Source: Tropicimonas marinistellae (GTDB lineage Bacteria > Pseudomonadota > Alphaproteobacteria > Rhodobacterales > Rhodobacteraceae). From it: 64,000 bases of DNA. A program made the position numbers and the translations under genes. Location: assembly GCF_001509585.1 (NCBI RefSeq), contig NZ_LNCI01000007.1:62001-126000 (forward strand). Reading direction: 5' to 3'. The notes under the pieces were generated by a model. It made no database searches. It was not told where the DNA came from and was given only the letters and a program-made list of their open reading frames with translations. This document shows positions 8,379 through 21,583 of the stretch, one piece after another (within the stretch, counting starts at the first letter, position 1; each line of letters starts with the position of its first letter).

Positions 8379-9338
8379 GTGAACCGGCCGACGATCTGGA
8401 TTTCCCGCCGGCTGTCCGATGCCACGCTGGACAGGGCGTCTCGCGACTACGACGTCATCTTGAACGATGCGGACACGCCCGGAACCGCTGACGAGATCGT
8501 CGCGATGAGCAATCGCGTCGACGGGATGATTCCCTGTCATTCCGAACACTTCACCGCCGACGTCGTCTCCCGCCTGGATCCGCGGCTGAAGATCGTCGCC
8601 AACCATTCCGTCGGCGTGGATCACTGCGACCTGCCGGCCCTGCGTGCCCGCGGTATCGCCGTGACCAACACGCCCGATGTCCTCTCCGACGCCACGGCAG
8701 AACTGGCGATGATGCTGATGCTCTGCGCCGCCCGCCGCGCTGTGACCGGGGACCGCATTGTCCGGACGGGCACGTGGACCTCGTGGTCACCGTCCTTCCT
8801 CGTTGGCAAGCAAGTCTCCGGCGCGCGGGTCGGAATCGTCGGCATGGGGCGGGTCGGGCAGGCATTTGCCCGCAAGGCACGCGGCTTCGACATGGATGTC
8901 CACTACTTCAACCGTCAGCGACTCTCGCCCGAGGCCGAGACCGGCGCGACCTACCACGAAACGCTCGACAGCCTGCTGAGCGTGTCGGATTTCCTGTCGC
9001 TCCATTGCCCGGCCACGCCGGAAACGGATGGGATGATGAACGCAGAAAGGCTGGCGCGCCTGCCCGACGGCAGCGTTCTGGTGAATACCGCGCGCGGCGC
9101 TTTGGTCGACGAGGCCGCGCTGCTCGGAGCGCTCGAATCCGGACGGATGCTGGCCGCGGGGCTCGATTGCTTCCGTGAGGAACCGGGCGGCAACCCGGCA
9201 TTCGCAGCCCAAGAGAACATCGTGATGATGCCCCATGTGGGCAGCGCCACCGTCCGGACGCGGGATGCCATGGGGTTCCGCGCGCTCGATAACCTGGACG
9301 CGTTCTTTCGCGGTGATCGGCCGAGAGATCTGCTTTAG
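8379..9338 (+). CDS. D-isomer-specific 2-hydroxyacid dehydrogenase
   Basis: The 319-residue protein is an NAD(P)-dependent D-2-hydroxyacid dehydrogenase that converts 2-keto acids and D-2-hydroxy acids. The nucleotide-binding loop is VGIVGMGRVGQAFA, the catalytic Arg lies in NTARGALVDE, the Glu in FREEPGGNP and the His in MPHVGSAT. The start is GTG at 8379, four bases after the preceding stop. It closes the TRAP operon, and a 2-oxo-acid type receptor at the head with a 2-hydroxyacid enzyme at the tail fits one pathway. Glyoxylate/hydroxypyruvate reductase activity is possible. Confidence 0.88.
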   Translation: MNRPTIWISRRLSDATLDRASRDYDVILNDADTPGTADEIVAMSNRVDGMIPCHSEHFTADVVSRLDPRLKIVANHSVGVDHCDLPALRARGIAVTNTPDVLSDATAELAMMLMLCAARRAVTGDRIVRTGTWTSWSPSFLVGKQVSGARVGIVGMGRVGQAFARKARGFDMDVHYFNRQRLSPEAETGATYHETLDSLLSVSDFLSLHCPATPETDGMMNAERLARLPDGSVLVNTARGALVDEAALLGALESGRMLAAGLDCFREEPGGNPAFAAQENIVMMPHVGSATVRTRDAMGFRALDNLDAFFRGDRPRDLL

Positions 9339-9394
9339 CGAACGGTACTTTGCTCCGGTGCGCCGTGACACGCGGGCAACCGGGGCACATTTCG

Positions 9395-10450
9395 TCAATC
9401 GCCATCGGCCGCACTGAAGCCCGCGTCGACACCGAGGCTCGCGCCCAGATCCTCCGCCACTTCGAGTTGCAACTGGCGCACGACCGTTTGCAACGCCTCG
9501 ACGCGGATCCGGGTCATCGGATCCTCAACGGCCACCGCAATAGGTGCGGAGATCCTGTCCTCCACAACACGGGCCTTCTCGAACAATTGCAGGATTCGTT
9601 CGCGGTCTTCCGTGTCGAGGTCTTCGGCAAAACCGCCCTCGACCAATTCTTCCAACCCGTCCAGTTGCGCCACGACGATGTCGTTGGTCAATCCGGCGCG
9701 CCATGCCTCTGCCCGGCGCGGATAACTCCGCTCATAGGTGCCCATTGGCCGCGCCAGACGATAATCCGCGACCCGCGTCAGCCCGAAGGTGAGCGCCGTA
9801 AACAGCGTTCGGGTGAATTCCTCGGACGACAGGTAGATCGGGTTTTCCGGCCCGGCCGCCCGGGCGAGATCGGCCCAGCCGTCTGGCGCGAACCAGCCAT
9901 CGTAGAGATCCTGCGCGAGCCCGCTGATCCGGGCCGACACACCGACCACCGTCGGGCAGGGCTCCAGATCGGTGTAGACCAGCCGTTCCATGGCCGGCAG
10001 CCCCTGTGCCGCGGCGGACCCATCCGCCACGCGGGCCGGGTCGCGCTGCGCCTCCTCCGGCAGGGACATCAATGCATCCAGACCACGGCCGACGAAGTTC
10101 TTCTTGTCAGGCCAGAAATTGACCCGCAGCGCGGCGCCCAGCTGCTCGACAGGACCGAATTGATAGCTGTCCAGCGGTGCCCAGGCGAGCCACGCCTCCC
10201 GCAGCGCGTCCCTGATCTCCGCATCGCTCACAGCGCCGTCGCAATATGCAACCGCGGTGGCCTCGAGCCGGCCGGCTGCGACGCGAAACCGGTCGAACTG
10301 CCGATCCAGCACCGCCAGGGCGCGTTCGGTCACCGCGTCATGATCGGTACCACCCGTCATTTCCGGCGCCGTATCTGGCATGTCCGACTGCGCGAACGCC
10401 CCGGGAGATAGGGCGATGGCACAGGAAATGGCGGCGAGAATGCGGATCAT
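9395..10450 (-). CDS. Imelysin-family (peptidase M75-like) periplasmic protein
   Basis: The 351-residue protein has a Sec signal (MIRILAAISCAIALSPGAFA) and an imelysin-type helical body with AWLAWAPLDSYQFGPVE, GRGLDALM and QGLPAMERLVYT. These motifs fit the COG3489 predicted lipoprotein branch rather than the GxHxxE iron-regulated IrpA branch; no lipobox cysteine is seen at the signal cleavage. Members are usually next to a second imelysin or a di-heme oxidoreductase tied to iron uptake, but none is present here. I chose the ATG at 10450 because it gives the signal peptide. Confidence 0.82.
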   Translation of the reverse strand: MIRILAAISCAIALSPGAFAQSDMPDTAPEMTGGTDHDAVTERALAVLDRQFDRFRVAAGRLEATAVAYCDGAVSDAEIRDALREAWLAWAPLDSYQFGPVEQLGAALRVNFWPDKKNFVGRGLDALMSLPEEAQRDPARVADGSAAAQGLPAMERLVYTDLEPCPTVVGVSARISGLAQDLYDGWFAPDGWADLARAAGPENPIYLSSEEFTRTLFTALTFGLTRVADYRLARPMGTYERSYPRRAEAWRAGLTNDIVVAQLDGLEELVEGGFAEDLDTEDRERILQLFEKARVVEDRISAPIAVAVEDPMTRIRVEALQTVVRQLQLEVAEDLGASLGVDAGFSAADGD

Positions 10451-10870
10451 CACGAAACTCCGGGCGGGATTGTGTGCAGTTTCCGAAGGTGGCTGCCTGC
10501 GGCAATCGTGGGCGCCCGAACGGATGCGCCGACAGTGCCGTCTTGTCGGAGCGTCGGCAAGGCCCTTCTTCCGCGCTCCAGGGGGGTCGCCACGCGGCCC
10601 GCGGATTGCCACCCCCTCGGCCCGAGCGCGTGAACCTTTGCGGGTCAGCTCCTCGCGCGGGGCAGGCGTGCACCCGGGCAATCAGGTCATTTGGACCGCG
10701 TCGGGCCGAGGCCTATGAACGCCACTTCACAATGCCCGTTCGCCAGCGCGGCCCCGATGGACCCACGACTGTCCGAAAGCCCACGGCGACGAGGAGCGCC
10801 CGCCTCGCGGACGGTCCCTTCGTGGTTCCGACAAGCGCGACACCCCCGTCGATGATCACCGCAGAAGAGG
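10451..10870 (-). other. Spacer between rpe and imelysin gene
   Basis: These 420 bp hold overlapping open frames on both strands that look like shadows: Arg-rich, no domain match, no ribosome site. It follows the last gene of the cbb operon (rpe) and precedes the imelysin gene on the same strand, so a promoter for the latter is expected. No clear hairpin-plus-T terminator is visible. Confidence 0.4.
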
Positions 10871-11566
10871 TCACGCAGCGCTCCCGAGGGCATGCGCAGC
10901 AGTCCGGATGGCGCGGATGTTCTCGCCGTAAACCGATGCGTTTTTCACCGAACCGCCCCGGAAAACGGCGGAACCCGCGACCAGCACATCCGCACCCGCG
11001 CCGACAACGAGCGGCGCGGTGGTCGGGTCGACGCCCCCGTCGATCTCGATATGGATGGGGCGGTCTCCGATCATTGCGCGCAGGCGGCGGATCTTCGCAG
11101 TCATGTCGATAAACCTCTGGCCGCCAAAGCCGGGATTGACCGTCATGACACAAATGAGGTCGACCAGATCGAGCAAATGCCCAACGGCCTCGGCCGGTGT
11201 CCCCGGGTTGAGGGCAACGCCCGCCTTCATCCCGGCGGCGCGGATCGCCTGCAGCGTTCGGTGAATATGTGGACCCGCTTCGAGATGCGCAGTCAGGATG
11301 TCCGCTCCGGCCTCCGCATAGGCCTCGATAAAGGGGTCGACGGGCGCGATCATCAGGTGCACGTCCATCACGGTCGTCACATGGGGGCGAAATGCCTTCA
11401 CAGCCGGCGGGCCGAAGGTGAGGTTCGGCACGAAATGGCCATCCATCACGTCCACATGCACCCAATCGGCGCCCTGACCCTCGATGGCGCGGATCTCCTC
11501 GCCGAAGTTGGCGAAATCCGCCGAGAGGATCGACGGGGCGATCTTGATGCTGCGGTCAAAGGTCAT
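10871..11566 (-). CDS. rpe: Ribulose-phosphate 3-epimerase
   Basis: This 231-residue TIM-barrel enzyme interconverts ribulose 5-phosphate and xylulose 5-phosphate in the Calvin and pentose phosphate cycles. Family motifs are [32 protein letters not shown] (metal and catalytic Asp), [22 protein letters not shown] and EIDGGVDP. It is the last gene of the cbb operon (cbbE in that setting) and its ATG overlaps the cbbX stop by 4 bp. Confidence 0.94.
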   Translation of the reverse strand: MTFDRSIKIAPSILSADFANFGEEIRAIEGQGADWVHVDVMDGHFVPNLTFGPPAVKAFRPHVTTVMDVHLMIAPVDPFIEAYAEAGADILTAHLEAGPHIHRTLQAIRAAGMKAGVALNPGTPAEAVGHLLDLVDLICVMTVNPGFGGQRFIDMTAKIRRLRAMIGDRPIHIEIDGGVDPTTAPLVVGAGADVLVAGSAVFRGGSVKNASVYGENIRAIRTAAHALGSAA

Positions 11567-12510
11567 GTGGGTTCTCCCTGCCGTGGCGGCCTGTCCACAT
11601 CGAGCCCGCCCTCGAAAACGCGGCTGGCCCGGATATCCGGTGCGCCGATCGTACTAAGATCGTCGGCCGTGAGCGGCCCCTTGCATTCGGCAAACAGCCG
11701 GTTCGCCTGCCGCAACCGCGCGCGGTCCAACGCGTTGCGCAGGGATCTGGCATTCGCGAAATGCGGTTGCTGGCGCCGAAGAGCTATGTACTCGCCCAGC
11801 GCCGCCCGGGCGCCGGTGTCGAGACGATAATTCTGACCCGCGAGCATTTGCTCGGCGATCCCCATGAGTTCGCCATCGGCATAGTCCGGAAAATCGACGT
11901 GATGCGCGATCCGCGAGCGAAACCCCGGATTTGCACCAAAGAACCGGTCCATCCGGTCGGCATACCCCGCCATGATCACCACCAGGTCGTCGCGGGTGTT
12001 CTCCATCACCTGCAGCAGGATCTCGATCGCCTCCTGCCCGTAATCGCGCTCGTTGTCGGGTTTGTAGAGGTAATAGGCCTCGTCGATGAAGAGCACGCCC
12101 CCCATCGCCTTCTTGAGCACTTCCTTGGTCTTGGGCGCGGTATGGCCGATATATTGCCCCACCAGATCGTCGCGGGTCACGCTCACCAGATGCCCCTTGC
12201 GCACGTAGCCGAGGCGATGCAGCAGCCCCGCCATTTTCAGTGCCACCGTGGTCTTTCCCGTTCCCGGGTTGCCCGTGAAGCACATGTGCAGCGTCGGCGT
12301 GTCCTGGCTCAGCCCCATGTTGCGCCGCGCCCGGTCTACCAGCAACAAGGCCGCGGTTTCACGGATACGCCGCTTGACCGGTTCGAGCCCGACCAATTCC
12401 TCGTCCAGTTCGCGCAGCACGTCGTCAACACCGGAAGCTTCGTATTCCGCTGCAAGGTCCACTGTCGTTGGGACGGCCTCGGCTGCCTCGATCTCGGGGT
12501 CTGGTTTCAT
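11563..12510 (-). CDS. cbbX: Red-type RuBisCO activase CbbX
   Basis: The 315-residue AAA+ protein has Walker [12 protein letters not shown], Walker [12 protein letters not shown] and the pore-loop region around [11 protein letters not shown]. CbbX hexamers pull on the C-terminus of the RuBisCO large subunit to release inhibitory sugar phosphates and are themselves activated by ribulose bisphosphate. I chose the ATG at 12510 ([12 protein letters not shown]); a start at 12606 would read through the cbbS stop region and hairpin. It lies 73 bp after cbbS and overlaps rpe by 4 bp. Confidence 0.95.
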   Translation of the reverse strand: MKPDPEIEAAEAVPTTVDLAAEYEASGVDDVLRELDEELVGLEPVKRRIRETAALLLVDRARRNMGLSQDTPTLHMCFTGNPGTGKTTVALKMAGLLHRLGYVRKGHLVSVTRDDLVGQYIGHTAPKTKEVLKKAMGGVLFIDEAYYLYKPDNERDYGQEAIEILLQVMENTRDDLVVIMAGYADRMDRFFGANPGFRSRIAHHVDFPDYADGELMGIAEQMLAGQNYRLDTGARAALGEYIALRRQQPHFANARSLRNALDRARLRQANRLFAECKGPLTADDLSTIGAPDIRASRVFEGGLDVDRPPRQGEPT

Positions 12511-12553
12511 CCGGCGGCTCCTTCTTCTGTCCGAAAATATCCCGGGGGGGGTG

Positions 12554-12574
12554 CGGGGGGCGCGAAGCCCCCCG
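12554..12574 (-). promoter_or_regulatory. Stem-loop between cbbS and cbbX
   Basis: An 8-bp GC-only stem (arms 12554-12561 and 12567-12574) with a 5-base loop lies in the 73-bp gap between cbbS and cbbX. On the transcribed strand no long U-run follows directly. It is likely to be an attenuator or 3' stabiliser that lets the RuBisCO genes be expressed above cbbX; that is inference from position. Confidence 0.6.
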
Positions 12575-12583
12575 CCTGCGGAC

Positions 12584-12973
12584 TCACCGCCGCACGTCCC
12601 ACGCATATTTCTGGCTGCGGCCCACGAAATCCGTCCGTTGCATGTGGATCGTGGGTTCCGTCCCGGGGCGGTTCACGATGAAGGACATCTTCACCGATTC
12701 CACGCCCCTGGTGTCGTCAAAGGCATTGAGACGGATGTAGGCGTCGGGATGCGCCTTGCGGCATTCGTCAAGCTCCATCATCACGCCCTTGGCGTCGCGC
12801 AGGTCGAACATCGGGTTGCCCCACATCTCCCAATAGGTGTTTCGGGGATGGGGATCGTCGGTATATTCCACCCCGATCGCCCAGTCATTGGCGAGGCAAT
12901 ATTCCACCTGTGCGGTGATCTGGACATCGTCGAGATCGGGCAGGAACGAGAAGCAGCCCTGGGTGATACGCAT
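12584..12973 (-). CDS. cbbS: RuBisCO small subunit, red type
   Basis: The 129-residue protein begins [16 protein letters not shown] and contains [15 protein letters not shown]. The long C-terminal extension ([16 protein letters not shown] and after) marks the red-type (form IC/ID) small subunit, whose C-terminal hairpins line the central pore of the L8S8 enzyme. It follows cbbL by 27 bp with a strong AAGGAGAAAA ribosome site. Confidence 0.95.
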   Translation of the reverse strand: MRITQGCFSFLPDLDDVQITAQVEYCLANDWAIGVEYTDDPHPRNTYWEMWGNPMFDLRDAKGVMMELDECRKAHPDAYIRLNAFDDTRGVESVKMSFIVNRPGTEPTIHMQRTDFVGRSQKYAWDVRR

Positions 12974-13000
12974 CTGAATTTTCTCCTTTTCTTGCCCGGA

Positions 13001-15573
<2,573 letters not shown>

Positions 15574-15609
15574 CGTGTTCCTCCCGTTGAATTGCTCAAA
15601 GCGCCGGGG

Positions 15610-17613
15610 TCAGGCGCGGGCACGCGCGACCTGTCGGCGCGCGGCTTCGGCCACGGCCACCGGCGTGATCCCGAAGTGGCGATAGAGTTCCTCGGCAGGC
15701 GCGGAGGCGCCGAAACCGCTCATGCCGACGAAGCCGTCATTGCGTTCCAGCAGCACTTCCCAGCCCTGACGCACCGCCGCTTCCACCCCGACACGCGGCC
15801 CCACGCCGCGCACGGAAAGGCGGTAGTCGGCAGGCTGGGCCGCGAATAGCTCGAAACTCGGCGCTGAAACGACGGCGGCACGCAGCCCCTCGGCGGCCAG
15901 CAGTTCGGCCGCTTCCATCGCGATCTCGACTTCGGACCCTGTGGCGATCAGCGTCACATCCCGTCCACCGGCCGGCTCGCGCAGAACGTAGGCGCCCCGG
16001 GCGACCATGTTGGTTTCCGTATGTGACCGGCGCAATGTCGGCAGGCCCTGGCGCGACAGGCAGAGCGCCGTGGGTGTCGATCCGGAGCTGGCTGCAATCT
16101 CCCAGGCCTCCGCCGTTTCCACCGCATCGGCGGGGCGAATGACGGTCAGGTTCGGCATGGCCCGCAGCGACGCGATGGTTTCCACTGGCTGGTGGGTCGG
16201 GCCATCCTCGCCGAGGCCGATGGAATCATGGGTCAACACGTAGGTGACGGGTTGCTCCATCAGAGCCGAAAGGCGGATCGCGGGGCGGCAATAGTCGGCG
16301 AATACCAGAAACGTGCCGCCGTAGGGTTTCAGCCCGCCGTGCAGCGAAATGCCGTTCATCGCCGCCGCCATGGCATGTTCGCGCACGCCGTAGTGGACGT
16401 AGTCGCCAGAATAGTCATCGCGCGTGACGGAGGTCATCCCGCCCGACCTGGTGTTGTTCGAGCCCGTCAGATCGGCGGAGCCTCCGACTGTATTGGGAAG
16501 TGTTCCATTCACCACTTCCAGCGCCATCTGCGATGCCTTCCGCGTCGCCACCTTCGGCGCATCCTTGGAAAGCCGTTGCTTGTGGGCGCGAATGGCCTCC
16601 GACAGAGCCGAGGCATCCACCGGAGCATGTGCGGCCTCGAACGCTTCCCGAGATGGCGCAGCGGCAAGGCGCGATTCCCATGCGGTTCGGGTCGCGGCGC
16701 CGCGTGCGGCGACAGCGCTCCAGGCATCGTAGACCGCGTCGGGGATCTCGAACGCTGCGTGGGGCCAGCCGAGCGCCTCGCGGGTCGCAGCGACTTCATC
16801 CTCACCCAATGGCGCACCGTGGGTGGCAGAGCTCCCCTGCTTGTTGGGGGCGCCGAAACCGATAACCGTCTTGCAGGCGATCAGCGACGGGCGGGCGTCG
16901 GTGCGTGCCGCCTCGATGGCGGCGGCAATCGCCTCCTTGTCGTGGCCGTCGACAGCCTGCACGTGCCAGCCCGCTGCGGCGAACCTTGCTTGCTGGTCAG
17001 TCGAGGTGGAAAGCTCCGTCGCGCCGTCGATGGTGATCGCATTGTCATCCCAGAAAACGATCAGCCGTGCGAGGCCGAGGTGCCCCGCGAAATCGATGGC
17101 CTCATGGCTGATCCCTTCCATCAGGCAGCCGTCGCCCGCAAGGACATAGGTGTGATGGTCTACCAGATCGTCGCCGAACCGCGCGTTCATCATCCGCTCG
17201 GCGAGCGCCATGCCCACCGCCGTGGCGACCCCCTGTCCCAACGGGCCGGTGGTGGTCTCGATGCCCTTGGCGTGGCCAAATTCGGGATGCCCGGCTGTCC
17301 GGTATCCGAACTGGCGGAAGTTCCGGAGCTGGTCGATACCCATGTCGTCATAGCCGAGCAGGTGATTGATCGCATAGACAAGCATCGAACCGTGCCCTGC
17401 ACTCATGACGAAGCGGTCGCGGTCGGGCCAGCGATCTTCGGCCGGATCAAGCTTGATGAACCGGTTGAAGAGCACGGTGGCGACGTCGGCGAGCCCCATC
17501 GGCGCACCGGGGTGGCCGGAGTTGGCGGCCTGAACGGCATCCATCGAAAGCGCGCGAATGGCATTGGCCATCTGGTCTTCGATCGTGCCTTGAAGCGGCG
17601 ACTGGACGTTCAT
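15610..17613 (-). CDS. cbbT: Transketolase
   Basis: The 667-residue thiamine-diphosphate enzyme moves two-carbon units between sugar phosphates in the Calvin cycle. Motifs are [13 protein letters not shown], the TPP-binding [13 protein letters not shown] with a downstream Asn, and [14 protein letters not shown] for the pyrimidine domain. The start at 17613 ([15 protein letters not shown]) overlaps the phosphoribulokinase stop by 4 bp; the longer open frame upstream is a shadow of that gene. A housekeeping tkt may exist elsewhere. Confidence 0.95.
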   Translation of the reverse strand: MNVQSPLQGTIEDQMANAIRALSMDAVQAANSGHPGAPMGLADVATVLFNRFIKLDPAEDRWPDRDRFVMSAGHGSMLVYAINHLLGYDDMGIDQLRNFRQFGYRTAGHPEFGHAKGIETTTGPLGQGVATAVGMALAERMMNARFGDDLVDHHTYVLAGDGCLMEGISHEAIDFAGHLGLARLIVFWDDNAITIDGATELSTSTDQQARFAAAGWHVQAVDGHDKEAIAAAIEAARTDARPSLIACKTVIGFGAPNKQGSSATHGAPLGEDEVAATREALGWPHAAFEIPDAVYDAWSAVAARGAATRTAWESRLAAAPSREAFEAAHAPVDASALSEAIRAHKQRLSKDAPKVATRKASQMALEVVNGTLPNTVGGSADLTGSNNTRSGGMTSVTRDDYSGDYVHYGVREHAMAAAMNGISLHGGLKPYGGTFLVFADYCRPAIRLSALMEQPVTYVLTHDSIGLGEDGPTHQPVETIASLRAMPNLTVIRPADAVETAEAWEIAASSGSTPTALCLSRQGLPTLRRSHTETNMVARGAYVLREPAGGRDVTLIATGSEVEIAMEAAELLAAEGLRAAVVSAPSFELFAAQPADYRLSVRGVGPRVGVEAAVRQGWEVLLERNDGFVGMSGFGASAPAEELYRHFGITPVAVAEAARRQVARARA

Positions 17614-18497
17614 TTGCGGTCTCCTCTGGCGCGGCGGGATTCCTGAACAAGCCGGATGACCATGGGCGTGAAGATGAGCTGCATGGCGAGATCGAGCTTG
17701 GAGCCGGGGATCACGATGGAATTCGCCCGGGTCATCCAGGAGTTCTGGATCATCGACGTGAGATACGGGAAATCGATACCCCTCGGGTTCTTGAAGCGGA
17801 TCACCACGAGGCTTTCGTCCGGCGTGGGAATCCAGCGCGCGACGAACGGGTTCGAGGTATCCACCACCGGAACCCGCTGGAAATTCACGTCCGTTTCGGT
17901 GAATTGCGGGCAGATGCAATGCACGTAGGCGTGCATCCGGCGCAGGATCGTATCGGTCACAGCCTCGGTGGAGTAACCGCGACTGGAACGGTCCCGGTGG
18001 ATTTTCTGGATCCACTCCAGATTGATCACCGGCACCACACCGATCTTGAGATCGGCCAGGGCCGAGAGGTTGACCTTGTCATTGACGACGGCCCCGTGCA
18101 GCCCTTCGTAAAAGAGCAGGTCCGCGCCGGGTTCAAGATCACGCCATTTGGTAAAGTGGCCGGGCGGTGTACCGAACTTCTCCGCCTCCGCGTCGTCATG
18201 CACATAGGTGCGGGTTTTACCGGTGCCCGTCTCGCCAAAGCTGCGGAAGACCTCTTCCAGCTTGTCCAACGCGTTCGCGTCGTAGGAAAAATGGCTGAAT
18301 GTGTCGTTGCCGGCGTCCTTGTGCGCCTGCATCTGGGCGCGCATTTCCGCGCGGTCGTAGCGGTGGAAGGCATCCCCTTCGATCATGCTCGCCGTGATCC
18401 CCTCGCGGCGAAAGATCTGTTCGAAGGTCGTCTTGACCGTTGTGGTGCCGGCACCGGAAGAGCCGGTCACCGAGATGATCGGGTAGGTCTTGCTCAT
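17610..18497 (-). CDS. cbbP: Phosphoribulokinase, proteobacterial type
   Basis: The 295-residue kinase makes ribulose 1,5-bisphosphate from ribulose 5-phosphate and ATP. The P-loop is [14 protein letters not shown], followed by [13 protein letters not shown] (catalytic Asp) and FYEGLHGAV. Length fits the bacterial class I enzyme, which lacks the redox-sensitive cysteines of plants and is usually controlled by NADH. The ATG at 18497 follows cbbF by 13 bp and has GAAAG as a weak ribosome site; the frame above it is shadow. Confidence 0.95.
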   Translation of the reverse strand: MSKTYPIISVTGSSGAGTTTVKTTFEQIFRREGITASMIEGDAFHRYDRAEMRAQMQAHKDAGNDTFSHFSYDANALDKLEEVFRSFGETGTGKTRTYVHDDAEAEKFGTPPGHFTKWRDLEPGADLLFYEGLHGAVVNDKVNLSALADLKIGVVPVINLEWIQKIHRDRSSRGYSTEAVTDTILRRMHAYVHCICPQFTETDVNFQRVPVVDTSNPFVARWIPTPDESLVVIRFKNPRGIDFPYLTSMIQNSWMTRANSIVIPGSKLDLAMQLIFTPMVIRLVQESRRARGDRK

Positions 18498-18510
18498 TTT
18501 CGTTGCTTTC

Positions 18511-19518
18511 TCAGGCCCGGAAGAGACCCCGGTTTCCAAACAATGCCGAGACGTCCTGTTCCGACAGGTCGTGGTAGGCGGCCACGCGTTCGACCTTGGC
18601 ACGCGTACCGAAGACGAATGGTGTGCGCGCATGCAACTCACGGGCGGTCTGGCCCATGATCGGCACGCTTCCGTTGGTTGCCGCACCGCCGGCTTGCTCC
18701 ATCAGGAAAGCAATGGGCGCGCATTCGTATACCACCCGAAGCCGCCCGCGCTCGTATCCCGGTCGCGCGTCTGAGGGATAGAGGAAGATCCCGCCCCGGC
18801 TCATGATCCGGTGAGTTTCGGCCACCAGGGAGGCGACCCAACGCATGTTGAAGTTTTTGCCGCGCGGACCATCGATGCCAGCCAGGCAATCGTCGATATA
18901 GGTCCGGACCGGTTTCGGCCAGTGCCGGTAATTCGAGGCGTTGATCGCGAACTCGCTCGACACCTCCGGAATGGTTTTTGCAGCATCCGTCAGGCAGAAA
19001 CGATCGGTCTCGGGGTCCAGCACGTATTGCTGAACGCCGGCGCCGAAGGTGAGCATCATCTGGGTCTGCGGCCCGTAGATCACATAGCCCGCCGCAACCT
19101 GTTCGGATGCCGGGCGCAGAACGCTCGTGACGCCGTCATCCGTCGCGTCGAAGAGAGAGAAGATAGTGCCAATCGAGACGTTGACGTCGATGTTGGACGA
19201 TCCGTCGAGCGGGTCGATGGCCAAAGCGAACGCGCCGTCGGCGTCCAGCGGTGCGACCGTGTCGCGCTCTTCGGAGGCATACCAGCGAATGCCGGTGCCT
19301 TTCAGCGCATCGGCGAATGCCTCGTCGGCCAGCACATCCAGCGCTTTCTGTGTATCGCCATCGGTGTTCTCGCCGACCTCGTGGCCGAGCGATTGCCCGA
19401 GCGCGCCGCGGCGGACCGTGTGGGACAGGTTTCGCGCCACCCGCGCTATCGCATCCACAGGGGCACGCAACCGCTCGGGCACAAGGTTGAGTTGGATGGA
19501 ACTTGCTGCCTCCAGCAT
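18511..19518 (-). CDS. cbbF: Fructose-1,6-bisphosphatase, class I
   Basis: The 335-residue phosphatase dephosphorylates fructose and probably sedoheptulose bisphosphate. The metal-binding [14 protein letters not shown] and the substrate loop [13 protein letters not shown] with GGIFLYPSD are diagnostic. It is the first gene of the cbb operon, divergent from cbbR across a 99-bp AT-rich gap, as in other form IC operons. Confidence 0.95.
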   Translation of the reverse strand: MLEAASSIQLNLVPERLRAPVDAIARVARNLSHTVRRGALGQSLGHEVGENTDGDTQKALDVLADEAFADALKGTGIRWYASEERDTVAPLDADGAFALAIDPLDGSSNIDVNVSIGTIFSLFDATDDGVTSVLRPASEQVAAGYVIYGPQTQMMLTFGAGVQQYVLDPETDRFCLTDAAKTIPEVSSEFAINASNYRHWPKPVRTYIDDCLAGIDGPRGKNFNMRWVASLVAETHRIMSRGGIFLYPSDARPGYERGRLRVVYECAPIAFLMEQAGGAATNGSVPIMGQTARELHARTPFVFGTRAKVERVAAYHDLSEQDVSALFGNRGLFRA

Positions 19519-19617
19519 CGCGGCCTCCCCTCCGGCGACTTCGGAACAGGTTCCATAATCCCCAAGTGGATATATAAGGAAATTTAAAAGATCGTAATTC
19601 GAATTAGGATAAATTTA
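19519..19617. promoter_or_regulatory. Divergent cbbR-cbbF control region
   Basis: The 99-bp gap is far more AT-rich than its flanks. It holds a perfect 12-bp palindrome TAATTCGAATTA at 19595-19606 and outer inverted arms AAATTTA (19580-19586) and TAAATTT (19610-19616). LysR-type CbbR proteins bind TNA-spaced dyads in exactly this position, so it is the likely CbbR operator overlapping both promoters. The exact -35/-10 elements cannot be assigned by eye. Confidence 0.6.
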
Positions 19618-20547
19618 ATGAAGAGGCTCAACGCGCTGACGTTCAAACAGTTGCGGGCGTTGCGGGCAGTGACCCGGCTTCGGTCCATCAGCCGCGCGGC
19701 GGACGAACTCGCGCTGACGCCGCCTGCCGTCCACAGCCAACTCAAGGCGCTGGAGGAGAACTTCTCCTGCGCCATGCTCCATCGCGACGGTCCGGATGCC
19801 TTCCTGCCCACGCCCGAGGGGGCCGCACTGTTGACCGCGTTCGACAAGGCGGAGGTTGGCCTGCAGCAGGGAATCCACACGATTGACGCGTTGCAAAAGG
19901 GTCAAGCCGGCTCCGTGGTACTGGGGGTCGTCAGCACGGCGAAATACTTCGCGCCACTGGTTGTGGCGCAATTGAAACGGGACCTGCCAAATGTTGAGGT
20001 GGTTCTCAAGGTCGGCAACCGGGAATTCATGATGGCCGGCCTGAACGACGGCGCCTTCGATCTGGCATTGATGGGTCGCCCGCCGCGGACACCCCCGCTG
20101 ACGGCGACCGCGCTTGGGGACAATCCGCATGTGCTGATCGTACCTCCGAACCACCGGCTGGTGCGGCTGGACAGGATCGCCCCCGAGGACATTCTCGCCG
20201 AACCCTTCATCACGCGCGAGCAAGGTTCCGGCACACGCGGGTTGACGGAGCAGTACCTGCGCAACCTTGATCTGGGTGAGCCCGATCATCTTGTAGAAAT
20301 GCCATCGAATGAAACGATCAAGCAGTCCGTGATTGCCGGGCTCGGCATCTCGATCCTGTCGCGGCACACGGTTGCAGAGGAACTCCACACCGGCCGGCTC
20401 GTTTCTCCGAATGTCGCCAACCTCCCAATCGTTCGCAAATGGTACCTGCTCCGGCCGGCGGATCGCCCCCTCAGCGGAGCGGTCGAAAAAGTGCACGACC
20501 ATATCGTTGCATCAATTGGTGAGATCTTTGAAAGCGGCTTGTCCTGA
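19618..20547 (+). CDS. cbbR: LysR-family regulator CbbR
   Basis: The 309-residue protein has an N-terminal winged helix-turn-helix (LTFKQLRALRAVTRLRSISR, ADELALTPPAVHSQLKALEE) and a C-terminal effector fold with GVVSTAKYFAP and ITREQGSGTRGLTEQYL. These match CbbR, which activates cbb operons and senses Calvin-cycle metabolites such as RuBP, or NADPH. It faces away from cbbF across the control region. Confidence 0.92.
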   Translation: MKRLNALTFKQLRALRAVTRLRSISRAADELALTPPAVHSQLKALEENFSCAMLHRDGPDAFLPTPEGAALLTAFDKAEVGLQQGIHTIDALQKGQAGSVVLGVVSTAKYFAPLVVAQLKRDLPNVEVVLKVGNREFMMAGLNDGAFDLALMGRPPRTPPLTATALGDNPHVLIVPPNHRLVRLDRIAPEDILAEPFITREQGSGTRGLTEQYLRNLDLGEPDHLVEMPSNETIKQSVIAGLGISILSRHTVAEELHTGRLVSPNVANLPIVRKWYLLRPADRPLSGAVEKVHDHIVASIGEIFESGLS

Positions 20548-20661
20548 GATTGGTGGCCACATCATCACGGACGCGCTGGTATTCCTGCATGCTTGCAGCA
20601 TAGTCTGGCCGCGACGGTCGGTCGGCCGGCATCACGATCATAAATTCGGAAAGGTAATCCG

Positions 20662-21105
20662 ATGAGTTCCCTCGTCTATATCCTGAACGGCCCGAACCTG
20701 AACCTGTTGGGCAGGCGACAGCCGGAGATATACGGCTACGATACGATGGACGACGTGGAACGGAACTGCCGCGAGGTTGCAGGGGCTTTCGGCCTCCAGA
20801 TCCGCTTCCTGCAGTCCAATCACGAGGGCGAATTGATCGATTGGATTCACGAGGCGCGGGAAGACGCGGGCGGCATCGTGATCAACCCGGCTGCCTTCAG
20901 TCACACAGCCATCGCGCTCCTGGACGCGCTCAACACGTTCGAAGGTCCGGTCGTCGAGGTTCACATCAGCCAGATTCACAAGCGGGAGTCCTTTCGCCAC
21001 CAATCCTATGTCAGCCTTCGGGCCGATGCGGTGATGGCTGGCCTTGGTGTGAATGGGTATCCGCTTGCGGTTCGTCATATGGGCCACCTCATTGGGTCGG
21101 TCTGA
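20662..21105 (+). CDS. aroQ: 3-dehydroquinate dehydratase, type II
   Basis: This 147-residue enzyme makes 3-dehydroshikimate in the shikimate pathway, or breaks down quinate. Type II motifs are present: [19 protein letters not shown] (catalytic Tyr), [24 protein letters not shown] (catalytic His) and [15 protein letters not shown]. The end of the protein (HLIGSV) differs from the usual long C-terminus. The following MarR gene on the same strand raises the possibility of a catabolic copy; this is inference. Confidence 0.9.
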   Translation: MSSLVYILNGPNLNLLGRRQPEIYGYDTMDDVERNCREVAGAFGLQIRFLQSNHEGELIDWIHEAREDAGGIVINPAAFSHTAIALLDALNTFEGPVVEVHISQIHKRESFRHQSYVSLRADAVMAGLGVNGYPLAVRHMGHLIGSV

Positions 21106-21139
21106 CGCCGGCGAGCCGAATTGAACGGGAGGTGAGTGG

Positions 21140-21583
21140 ATGGAGCTCGAGGCAATGGCCGGACATCTGATCCGGCGCCTGCACCAGCACTCGGCACATG
21201 TCTTCCAGCTTCATGCGCGGGAGAGCGGTGTCGACCTGACGCCCGTACAATACGCGGCGATGGACACGATCAACCGTTCTCCCGGAATCGCCCAGGCGGG
21301 TATGGCGGCACGCATCGCCTATGATCGCGCGACGGTTGGCGGCGTGATCGAGCGTCTCATCGACAAGGGATATGTCGCACGAGCCGTCAGTCGAAGAGAT
21401 CGGCGCGCGCGCGAACTGACGCTGACCGCAGAGGGCCGGCGGGTCCTGTGTGCCTTCCGGCCGGCCGTTGAAGCGCTACAACTGGAGATCCTGCCTGGCC
21501 TAACGAATGACGAACGGAGCGAGTTCCTCGCCCTCGCCCGCAAGGCACTCGTTGCAACCGCATCCGACGGAGCGGACACCTGA
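21140..21583 (+). CDS. MarR-family transcriptional regulator
   Basis: The 147-residue protein is a MarR-type winged helix regulator: LTPVQYAAMDTINRSPGIAQ, then ARIAYDRATVGGVIERLID (recognition helix) and GYVARAVSRRDRRARELTLT (wing). Such proteins bind aromatic or phenolic ligands and repress neighbouring genes. A GGGAGG site lies just before the ATG. It follows aroQ by 34 bp and may share its transcript. Confidence 0.88.
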   Translation: MELEAMAGHLIRRLHQHSAHVFQLHARESGVDLTPVQYAAMDTINRSPGIAQAGMAARIAYDRATVGGVIERLIDKGYVARAVSRRDRRARELTLTAEGRRVLCAFRPAVEALQLEILPGLTNDERSEFLALARKALVATASDGADT

